A stretch of DNA of 64,000 bases from Acanthosoma haemorrhoidale (taxonomy: Eukaryota; Arthropoda; Insecta; Hemiptera; Acanthosomatidae). The position numbers and the translations under genes were made by a program. The DNA lies in contig OV884009.1 in NCBI GenBank assembly GCA_930367205.1, forward strand, positions 120,107,454-120,171,453. Direction: 5' to 3'. The notes under the pieces were generated by a model. The model saw nothing but the letters and a program-made list of their open reading frames with translations, ran no database searches and was not told where the DNA came from. Below, piece by piece: positions 59,701-64,000 of the stretch (the stretch's first letter is position 1; each line of letters opens with the position of its first letter).

Positions 59701-59701
59701 A
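35707..59701 (+). CDS. Dystrotelin-like protein of the dystrophin/dystrobrevin family (EF-hand region + ZZ finger)
   Basis: Proposed exons: 35707-35716, 38459-38584, 43643-43847, 49306-49567, 53204-53315, 54347-54513, 55120-55232 and 59605 to about 59701. Every join keeps the frame. Residues about 25-45 (FKYSAYRTAYKLLILHRSLG) match the first dystrophin EF-hand helix. Residues 110-160 match the second EF-hand block, ending KYQYWFSQLV. Residues 211-230 read EDEFISWLNKEPQILVWLST, like the pre-ZZ segment. Residues 243-290 form a complete ZZ finger with Cys 245, 248, 260, 263, 269, 272 and His 282, 286. No WW domain precedes, which favours dystrotelin over dystrophin. The family links actin or membrane complexes. 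The C-terminus is not found. Confidence 0.75.
35717..38458. other. Dystrotelin-like intron 1
   Basis: Mostly AT-rich. 36900-37450 (minus) reads in broken frames with a retroelement look (RNNRKGLNPRRDQIIKLAQ) but no family was assigned. 37490-37650 (plus) is an RTE-like RT scrap, listed separately. 37800-38300 shows nothing recognised. Confidence 0.4.
37485..37650 (+). pseudogene. RTE-like reverse transcriptase scrap
   Basis: Reads NNYKGIILLSSASSIC then LRSYTDPLVGW, resembling the NYRGI(x)LL...LKPY...(I/L)VG block of LINE reverse transcriptases. About 55 codons only. Confidence 0.4.
38459..38584 (+). CDS. Dystrotelin-like exon 2, first EF-hand helix
   Basis: The acceptor AATTTTTTAG precedes AATTGCTG; the donor is GTAAGT at 38585. 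It encodes LLPNQIAEYDKIMVEL and NSFKYSAYRTAYKLLILHRS. The SAYRTA(x)KL signature is shared by dystrophins, dystrobrevins and dystrotelins. Confidence 0.8.
38780..38990 (+). pseudogene. LINE RT C-terminal scrap
   Basis: A frame reads KLDVWMVK then GGKVKYLGLVSNENMKQKK, matching the (x)KYLG(x)(x)(x)NE(N) stretch after the RT active site of RTE-type LINEs. Confidence 0.35.
38991..40087. other. Repeat-rich intron segment
   Basis: 39030-39240 shares blocks with 17285-17470 (a dispersed repeat of unknown class). 39300-40080 contains a locally duplicated AT-rich unit: the text around 39360-39560 and 39600-39700 and again 39905-39960 repeats phrases such as gttagattggaggg and cttataa. No gene seen. 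Confidence 0.4.
40090..40930 (-). mobile_element. Decayed mariner-type transposon
   Basis: Minus-strand frames read in order GFREISVRWVPKLLTE (near 40880), VTYDE (near 40760, catalytic region), NSPDL and SDYFLFAPMKEPLGG (near 40310-40370) and FFEQGTFKLPAHWQKCVQRGG (near 40190-40250). These are the conserved landmarks of DD34D mariner transposases. Stops, shifts and a poly-G run near 40357-40371 break it. The end near 40092 (CGAGGGCAATTCAA) looks like a terminal repeat after TA. Confidence 0.75.
41180..41640 (-). mobile_element. CR1-group LINE remnant (copy 2)
   Basis: The minus strand carries RT motif A text (LLDFTKVLDTI near 41470-41500) and C-terminal thumb text (IFRIPSLSHLAALFKVRMPA near 41220-41300), the same family as 56590-58520. 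Strongly decayed. Confidence 0.6.
41641..42720. other. AT-rich intron segment, no gene seen
   Basis: Only simple AT-rich sequence and a more complex patch at 42130-42560 without recognised motifs. Confidence 0.4.
42723..43340 (+). mobile_element. Tigger/pogo-type transposon remnant
   Basis: Begins CAGTCGGTTCTCGATTAA after a TA, typical of Tigger terminal repeats. Near 43110-43320 the frames give KLKIIKGVNEGNQKKKDIAANFGIS (shown here in two parts: KLKIIKGVNEG and NQKKKDIAANFGIS), the psq/CENP-B helix-turn-helix start of Tigger transposases, then FPDAEECMVKWSKQCQHKNIS, here split by frame changes. The catalytic domain is absent. Confidence 0.65.
43643..43847 (+). CDS. Dystrotelin-like exon 3
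   Basis: Acceptor TTTTGTTTTAG, donor GTAAGT at 43848. It encodes QYVSLDLIQGVFNKYLIYST through MSIELTKMCLNNML, equivalent to the dystrophin EF-hand stretch ending in CLNWLL. Phase 1 in, phase 2 out. Confidence 0.82.
43848..44627. other. Intron segment with an unexplained 142-codon minus-strand frame
   Basis: The open frame at 44318-43890 (minus) has a Cys/His-rich start and a hydrophilic middle (KRMEEQAKLIESLVPKG). I recognise no family and see no splice or promoter support, so it is treated as chance or repeat-derived. Confidence 0.35.
44628..44911. repeat. 284-bp foldback element with perfect 53-bp arms
   Basis: 44658-44710 is the exact reverse complement of 44830-44882 (53/53 by eye). The symmetry continues outward imperfectly (GGTACGAC / GTCGTACC, then CTTAATCTCT / AGAGATTAAG) and inward (GACTCAATTA / TAATTGAGTC in the loop). 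Both outer ends contain TTAA, the piggyBac target. No coding capacity. Probably a foldback MITE. Confidence 0.93.
45089..45240 (+). pseudogene. Retroelement RNase H scrap
   Basis: Reads ASKFAGEVNAISMAVQVLSR and, after a frame change, FKDSQTVIIAI. This matches the glutamate and aspartate blocks (F(x)(x)E(x)(x)AI...SDSQA(x)(x)AI) of LINE RNase H domains. Confidence 0.45.
45231..45328 (+). repeat. 98-bp direct repeat, copy 1
   Basis: Runs from TCACAGATACAAAATATG to GATACTGTGGG. It matches 46253-46350 with only a handful of differences. Confidence 0.88.
45850..46000 (+). pseudogene. CR1-group LINE scrap (copy 3)
   Basis: TKTNSPISHRFF-type text near 45860-45970 corresponds, base for base in places, to the RT motif A region at 21560-21640 (aaaactaacagccctatttctc / agatttttc). 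Short and decayed. Confidence 0.45.
46253..46350 (+). repeat. 98-bp direct repeat, copy 2
   Basis: Second copy of 45231-45328, about 1.02 kb downstream and in the same orientation, immediately before the piggyBac remnant. Confidence 0.88.
46400..47140 (+). mobile_element. piggyBac-type transposase remnant
   Basis: The first frame reads VEPLYGSDRNITCNHWFNRI then LLGTLRKNKLN. A second frame reads VSHVPKKGKNVLLISTMRND, then DTGKPKMILAYNATKSGVDK. These are the signature blocks of the piggyBac (DDE_Tnp_1_7) transposase middle and C-terminal region. Part of the C-terminal region is recognisable to about 47130, with the Cys-rich finger eroded. The N-terminal half is missing. Confidence 0.85.
47440..48110 (-). 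mobile_element. LINE 3' remnant with zinc-knuckle-like block
   Basis: The minus strand reads DDLSCPYWGEGTEQHAHL near 47750-47790, resembling the C-terminal CX2C...H(x)(x)(x)(x) block after a LINE reverse transcriptase, then FSREWNRNLRMNAEQKARGH near 47510-47570. Frames are broken. The clade is not assigned. Confidence 0.4.
48560..48990 (+). mobile_element. CR1-group LINE 3' remnant (copy 4)
   Basis: Reads LPSFHTQYFLGLFLFQIINS, then FWNSLPPNIWHVSSLWAFKT-type text (48855-48930), the C-terminal end also seen in copies 1 and 5. The 5' part is absent. Confidence 0.7.
49306..49567 (+). CDS. Dystrotelin-like exon 4, second EF-hand block
   Basis: The acceptor TTATTCTAG completes a Lys codon (AA|A). 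The exon encodes NGKNCNSVLFLKIVLICL and KYQYWFSQLVDHNLCLPRRR, ending FTK in phase 0 at GTATTT. A second acceptor TTTTTTCAG 18 bp inside (49324) is also in frame and would drop six residues (RLIFFR). Family length favours the outer site. Confidence 0.85.
49686..49757 (-). repeat. tRNA-like head of a possible SINE
   Basis: The minus strand has an A-box-like CTCAGTGGATAGAACAC followed by an anticodon-arm-like stretch and a degenerate B-box (AGGAATCATC for GGTTCGAATC). It looks like a tRNA-derived SINE 5' end rather than a working tRNA, because the acceptor stem does not pair convincingly. Confidence 0.35.
49770..53203. other. Dystrotelin-like intron 4, mostly unassigned
   Basis: AT-rich sequence with unassigned repeat-like patches at 50260-50700 and 51470-52150. 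A LINE scrap at 52850-52940 (plus) reads VNEFTYLGIMMNGEGEVSAE, the post-active-site block of LINE RTs. No host exon detected. Confidence 0.45.
52850..52945 (+). pseudogene. LINE RT scrap
   Basis: VNEFTYLGIMMNGEGEVSAE closely follows the V(x)(x)F(x)YLG(x)(x)(x)(x)..G(x)(x)(x)(x)(x)I pattern downstream of the RT catalytic site. About 30 codons. Confidence 0.5.
53204..53315 (+). CDS. Dystrotelin-like exon 5
   Basis: Acceptor TTATTTTTTAG, donor GTATGG at 53316. Phase 0 in, phase 1 out. It encodes EDEFISWLNKEPQILVWLST and FHRLCVSKD, matching the conserved (x)W(x)EPQ(x)(x)VWLP(x)(x)HR segment before the ZZ finger. Confidence 0.88.
53316..54346. other. Dystrotelin-like intron 5
   Basis: The left part is AT-rich. 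53870-54290 is more complex, GC-richer and repeat-like, with no motif recognised. Confidence 0.4.
54347..54513 (+). CDS. Dystrotelin-like exon 6, ZZ zinc finger
   Basis: A long pyrimidine tract and TTTCAG precede the exon; the donor is GTATCT at 54514. It encodes the whole ZZ finger: CSAC, GLRYHCLQC, YDLCQLCFF and HHKPRH, ending IIREYCTK. The PIIGLRY core and EYC end are closer to dystrophin/dystrotelin than to dystrobrevin. Confidence 0.92.
55120..55232 (+). CDS. Dystrotelin-like exon 7
   Basis: Acceptor TTGTTTACAG, donor GTAAGT at 55233. It encodes ETASVFIKEVFKRLCGH and KLQYLPANVNDLNR, corresponding to the post-ZZ segment (Y-L-P motif) of dystrophin-family proteins. Confidence 0.78.
55399..55483. 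mobile_element. 85-bp MITE with perfect 25-bp terminal inverted repeats
   Basis: 55399-55423 and 55459-55483 are exact reverse complements, beginning AGGTGGTCTGAAAAG and separated by 35 AT-rich bases. This arm sequence (GGTCGGAAACTTTTCAGACC) looks like a Tc1/mariner terminal repeat. A clear target duplication is not visible. Confidence 0.88.
55484..56580. other. AT-rich intron segment, no gene seen
   Basis: Low-complexity A-rich sequence, probably including the 3' untranslated part of the adjacent minus-strand LINE. Confidence 0.4.
56580..58530 (-). mobile_element. CR1-group LINE remnant with internal duplication (copy 5)
   Basis: The minus strand starts with RT entry text (TDLITSIIRARTNAIGPDRI near 58310-58380, then PVKLIKLCLPASLPVLLHIY). 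RT motif A text follows twice (about 58030-58090 and 57630-57690), then GVAQG-type motif B (57490-57520) and the C-terminal region to about 56600 (LSPSFHAQYFLSPILLEIIN). Stops and shifts throughout. Confidence 0.82.
58531..59604. other. Interval with repeat-like but unassigned sequence
   Basis: 58530-58900 continues the minus-strand LINE 5' region weakly. 58900-59300 is complex but unrecognised. 59300-59604 is AT-rich. Confidence 0.35.
59605..59701 (+). CDS. Tentative dystrotelin-like exon 8
   Basis: The acceptor CTCCTACAG supplies the single base needed after exon 7 (AA|C). The exon encodes ITCGEKNTTTLECTSNENS and RVHKSQNIEGE. A strong donor GTAAGG lies at 59702; a weaker one at 59752 would add charged coiled-coil-like sequence (EVRSQLERITCEIEKEA). 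The frame runs to a stop at 59861-59863 if unspliced. The end is unresolved. Confidence 0.4.
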
Positions 59702-59863
59702 GTAAGGAGTCAACTCGAAAGAATAACTTGTGAAATAGAAAAAGAAGCAAGGTTTGCTATTGTTAATATATTCTTATGTATTTTCTTTCCTTATCATGAT
59801 AAAAAATCAAATAATATAATTATAAAGTTGTTGATAATGGATAAAACATTTAATCAAAAATAA

Positions 59864-60737
59864 ATTTGCGAAATATCCTTCTTGTAGCATTTTTTGTGAT
59901 GGTTCAAACTATTTAGTTAACTCTCAATCAGTATCTACCATTAACAATCAGTTATCTTATTCAAATTAACGAATTTTAGTTATCTTAATTTAAAGGAACG
60001 TAACATATTGTAGTGATTCAATATACAAAATAGGACATTCATAAAAATTCATTAAGAATAATGAATTATTATGTTTATTTATTGTGTTTTAAATGTTCAC
60101 TATCTCAGGGTTCAATATGGTCCTAGTGCATAACATTGCTATTTTAAATGTTTTATATTACATAAAAAGTTCGAGAGTTTTATATAGATAAAAGTAATAG
60201 TTACTAAATATAACAATAATAACATGGATATTCTTTGATGTTGGGTGGTGTCTTCAATTCTCGTGGCATCAATCATCTGCTCTCACAACATGTGACCTCT
60301 CTTCACCATCTCATGGCTGCTGACTTACTTAACTCACTGATTCTCTGAACTGCTTGGATGAAAAGAAAAGACCAAAAAACCCTCTCTCCTTAATGCTGCT
60401 ATTTATGGGCCACTTACCCCATCACATATAAGTGGCATTTCCTCTTTCCAGTGAATCTCCTCTCCGTATTATACATGAGACTTCATAGCCAAGATCTGGT
60501 GCATTTTAATTGACTAATAAAAATATCATTAAAATATATTTCATGCTGTGTTAAGCATTATAGTCAAATAAAGTAAAATTTGATACCATACCATCTTCTG
60601 GCCAGAAAAATCGTCAACTCATATTTAATTTGTTACAATACCCTGCTAAAATTTGATTTATGCAAAATAATTAAATGATAGGAGGTAATTTTGTTGTATT
60701 GAGGTATATATATGTAGGTAATAATATGTATATATAT
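59864..60737. other. AT-rich interval, no gene seen
   Basis: Nothing recognised apart from a slightly complex patch at 60240-60490. Later exons of the dystrotelin-like gene may lie here or beyond the window but were not found. Confidence 0.4.
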
Positions 60738-61530
60738 TGTTGTGATATTTTAATGTTATGATTTTTAATGGTGTTTTTTAAATAAACTCGGAAAAATCAA
60801 GCGTTGAAGAACGTACGAACGATCCGTGGTTCATGCCTATGAAAGTATGAACGTTGTTATTGCCGTTATATTAACTATTAATATTTATAATAAAAATAAT
60901 ATCAATAATTAATATAAACATTTATTTTATAAACTACGTAAATTAAGCAAAGTATAAATATCCGAAACAACTGGCATTGAATAACCAGTTGAAAGATCAA
61001 TAAGGCAGCGGAGAGATGCGAGATATATGAACCGACAGAAGACGAAAGGACACACACTCTTCATCTTGAAACCGGCAGAGGACGAGGCAGCATGAGGAGG
61101 GACTCCAGCCCAGGTAGCAGCCTCACGCTAAGACCCGGCGACTGCCTCGTAGTGCATCTTTGGACCGGCATGATACTTTCAACCGCCACGCATCAAGAAC
61201 AAGACGCTAATCCGAATCGCGCAATAGAATACGACCATCGAAGAAAGCAACACAAACAAACACTGGCCAGTATTAGTATTACGTTACGAATAATTATAAG
61301 GTACCATTTTAATGTTAGATTTAATAGCATTCTTTTATTACGTACAAAGTTAATTTGTATATCAATTTTTAAATCAATGTGTGTAAATAAAACAATTATT
61401 CCTTTTGCCAGAAATTTCCTATTTGTTATTAACAGAACCTTGAGATAACGTAAAAGTTAAATATAAAGTTATAAATTATATGAAAAAATATATAATTAAA
61501 ATATATATAAATAATAAATATTTGAATATT
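60738..61530 (+). repeat. Probable LTR (about 790 bp) of a further LTR retrotransposon
   Basis: The right end is set by the adjacent primer-binding site at 61531. The left end (TGTTGTGATATTT near 60738) is a guess. The body contains a GC-rich leader-like block (60990-61260), unusual for this AT-rich region, and AATAAA-type signals. An open frame at 61092-61448 lies inside and is not taken as a gene. Confidence 0.5.
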
Positions 61531-61548
61531 TGGCGCCCGCAAAACAGG
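61531..61548 (+). promoter_or_regulatory. Primer-binding site
   Basis: TGGCGCCCGCAAAACAGG follows AATATT at the LTR end. The TGGCGCCCG start is a common retroelement primer site. Confidence 0.7.
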
Positions 61549-61690
61549 CAAATGTTAATAAGGAAATCTGGTTAAAGGATTGATTGGATAAAAGTGTGTC
61601 ACAAAAATTGTGTTTAATTTGATATAAAGGTTAGGTCTAAAGTTAAAAATTAGTATTTGTCATTAGGATTTGTATTGTTTAAATTCAGTC

Positions 61691-62137
61691 ATGGAAAGCG
61701 TAAATGAATCAAGTCGGGAGGAAAGTGAGATGCAAAAAATGCTTAGGTTAATGATAGAAATGAACGAAAATATGAACAAAAAATTTGACGAAAATAAACG
61801 TGATATGAACAAAACATTGAACGAAAAATTTGCCGAAACTAAACGTGAAATGAATGAACAATTCGAAAAAATTGAAAATAGATTCGAGAGTATCGAGCAA
61901 AGATTACAAAACTCTTTCAAAGAATTTAATATAACAATTGATAAAAAAAGGCATGTTAAAGAAACGGATTTAAAACCGGAACTGGGAAATCAGACAAATG
62001 ATTTTAAAGAAGATAACTTAGAAACCGAAAATAAACTCTTATATTATGAACAAAAATTAATTAAAAATGATTTAGGTACACATAATAAAGAAAATAATGA
62101 AAAAATTGACAATAATCAAGAGATCATTTTTGAATAA
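61691..62137 (+). CDS. Coiled-coil N-terminal Gag-like protein of the LTR element
   Basis: The likely start is the second ATG (61691, MESVNESSREESEMQKMLRL); an earlier ATG at 61670 also fits. The protein has about 148 residues, is very rich in Lys, Glu and Asn, and has heptad-like KKFDENKRDMNKTL and KFAETKREMNEQFEKIENRF blocks predicting a long coiled coil. It lies about 140 bp after the primer-binding site, where gag should start. It ends early and no capsid or pol follows, so this is a deleted copy or an adapter-type first ORF. Confidence 0.55.
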   Translation: MESVNESSREESEMQKMLRLMIEMNENMNKKFDENKRDMNKTLNEKFAETKREMNEQFEKIENRFESIEQRLQNSFKEFNITIDKKRHVKETDLKPELGNQTNDFKEDNLETENKLLYYEQKLIKNDLGTHNKENNEKIDNNQEIIFE

Positions 62138-62455
62138 TTTTTATGAAACAATGCCAAAAGTCTGATCATAGTGACTGAGGACAAATTTACTATAGAAACT
62201 AAAACATAAATTTACAATATATTGTTAGACAATTATTAACCCAGATCAATAATCAACGATGGGATAATAAAGCAAAAATTAATATTAAAAAACAAATGAA
62301 TAAAGAGAAATAGACAATCAAATAAAAACCCATCCCCATGAACACAACAATGGCATGGTGAAACTACAATCAATTTATTTAATGAAATTTAACCTGATTT
62401 AAATGATACATTTGATCCCCCGATATGAAATAAAAAGTATACAGTCGACAACCCC
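62138..62455. other. Remnant of the LTR element body
   Basis: AT-rich plus-strand sequence with broken frames continuing from the gag-like ORF up to the mariner insertion. Nothing further recognised. Confidence 0.35.
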
Positions 62456-63480
62456 AGTTATATATATTGGGACACTTCAACGTAGTTTGACGCAAAATTG
62501 CGACGAGACCGATTGTATTTTGTGTGTTTAGGATCATCCTGAAAATGGAAAACAAAAACGAACATTATCGACACCTCATGCTTTTTTATTTTAAAAAAGG
62601 CAAGAAAGCAGTGGAAACTTGCAGGAAGATATGCGCTGTATACGGAGAGGATGCTGTTACAGAACATGTGTGCCAGAATTGGTTTTCAAGATTTCGATCA
62701 GGAAATTTTTCGGTTCAAGACGCACCTCGCTCTGGCCGGCCAACTGAGATTAACACCGACAAAGTGAAGGAATTAGTCGACACTAATCCCTGTCATACAA
62801 CTAGGGAGATCTCAGTTATCCTCAAAATATCCAAATCGAGTGTTGAAAACCATCTGCATCAACTTGGCTACGTGAGCAGGCTCGATGTTTGGGTTCCCCA
62901 TCAACTTAGTGAGGCTAACCTCGCACAAAGGATTTCCATCTGCGATTCATTGTGGAAACGGGAAGAATACGATCCTCTTTTGAAGAGAATGATGATAGGG
63001 AACGAAAAGTGGATCATCTATAACAATGTGGAGCGCAAACGCTCAAGGGGGATGCGGGGTGAATTACCACAAACAACCCCCAAAGCAGGACTTCACCCAT
63101 AGAAGGTTATGCTCTCAATTTGGTGGGATTGGAGGGGTGTTGTCTTTTACGAACTTCTTCCCTCGAACAGGACCATCAATTCGGATGTGTACTGTGACCA
63201 GCTGGACAAATTTAATGCAGCGATCCACAAAAAGCGTCTAGAACTAGCCAACCGTAAGGGGATTGTCTTCCATCACGACAATGTCAGACCGCACACTTCT
63301 TTGCAAACGCGGCAGAAGTTACTGGAGCTTGGTTGGGAAGTTTTGGCGCACCCTCATATTCGCCCGACCTTGCACCTTCAGATTTCCGCCTGTTTCGGTC
63401 TCTTCAAGATTAGCACCATAAAATTATGTACTTATTAACAAATTTGAAACATAAAGTTTGGCGTCTGTCAACTGTTTAAA
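62455..63480 (+). mobile_element. Mariner transposon of the mellifera type, inactive
   Basis: A transposase-sized region with flanks resembling mariner leaders. Terminal repeats could not be matched with confidence, and the right end appears truncated soon after the DLAPSD-equivalent block near 63370-63410. Confidence 0.85.
62545..63438 (+). pseudogene. Mariner transposase, frameshifted and with a catalytic substitution
   Basis: Opens MENKNEHYRHLMLFYFKKGK. The HTH pair (CQNWFSRFRSGNFSVQDAPR, then TTREISVILKISKSSVENHL) is well kept. WVPHQLSEANL is present. The first catalytic box reads IGNEKWIIYNN, where mariners have GDEKW, so the first Asp is Asn. A stop at 63100-63102 follows GLHP. The frame then continues through IWWDW, HHDNVRPHTS (second Asp kept) and WEVLAHPH. 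The third-Asp box appears only in a shifted frame. Confidence 0.9.
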
Positions 63481-64000
63481 AAAACACATGCGAAATCGTT
63501 ATGCAGTTGCATATAAATTGAGGCTCTGCTTATAACACTGTTGGGACATACACTGTGCTCTTCTCTAACTCAGGACCACTTCAAGCTTGCTACTATATTG
63601 TTTGATGTAGGTGCCAAATGAAAAATCACCTCGTCCACAGTGAGTCAAACACTCTGCAAAGAACGTTTGAATTCAACAATGCTGTATGTTGTTCCAGTTA
63701 CTTACTGCATTATTGCAGCTACTTTGCTATATAAATATGTTTAAAAAATACATCTTAACAAAAGAATATTTATGCTACCTCAAAGTACCCCAGGATATTT
63801 CATAGGACTTGTGAAGAATAGTTAACCTTCACATCAACTGGTTAATCCTGGTAAAAACCTTAAACTAGTTTTTAAAAATCAGAAATGTAAGAGAATCAAT
63901 TTCAGATAATCTGTTTTCTTCATCTAAGGTAAACATTAACTATGGAAAGCTTTAAAAACACATGTTACTGGATACTTCCTCTGAGAGCTCTTCTGGATAA
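63481..64000. other. Window end, no gene seen
   Basis: AT-rich sequence, no open frame with a recognisable motif. Confidence 0.45.

Noticed and set aside
61092..61448. 118-codon plus-strand frame with an Arg-rich start
   Set aside because: Falls inside the proposed LTR before the primer-binding site, has no known motif, and is explained by the locally GC-rich leader.

Overview
The window is AT-rich animal nuclear DNA, most likely from an insect and possibly a hemipteroid. The evidence is GT-AG introns, a Fos/Kayak-type bZIP gene, a dystrophin-family gene, and a dense load of arthropod-type transposons in many stages of decay. There are no operons, prokaryotic genes or CRISPR arrays. The species cannot be fixed from this sequence alone.

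Layout. 1-4079 (-): the 5' part of a Ty3/Gypsy element with an intact gag and a pol frame open to the window edge. 4080-7903: AT-rich, no gene seen. 7904-19359 (-): a complete five-exon kayak (Fos) gene of 325 codons. Its third intron holds a dead Ty3/Gypsy element (11438-16139, +) with two LTRs and a perfect 5-bp target duplication, and AP-1/CRE-like sites lie just upstream of its start codon. 19.5-35.7 kb: a transposon-filled interval with a six-copy 57-bp minisatellite, CR1-group LINE debris, a jockey-type ORF1, a collapsed Gypsy pol and a fairly long RNase H-bearing LINE ending in a TAA tail. An unrecognised two-exon candidate lies at 32.8-33.0 kb.

35707 to about 59.7 kb (+): a dystrotelin-like gene (EF-hand-like region plus ZZ zinc finger, no WW domain) spread over eight proposed exons. 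All exon phases agree. Its introns hold decayed mariner, Tigger/pogo, piggyBac and LINE pieces, a 284-bp foldback with perfect 53-bp arms, and an 85-bp MITE. 60.7-62.1 kb: a solo or 5' LTR with primer-binding site and a coiled-coil gag start. 62.5-63.4 kb: a frameshifted mellifera-type mariner.

The two host genes have no evident functional link: one is an AP-1 transcription factor, the other a cytoskeletal or membrane-scaffold protein. I see no undescribed multi-gene system. The points most worth following are the structured foldback, the intact Gypsy frames with a TA-run gag/pol junction, the dystrotelin-like gene with two in-frame tandem acceptors, and the kayak promoter.
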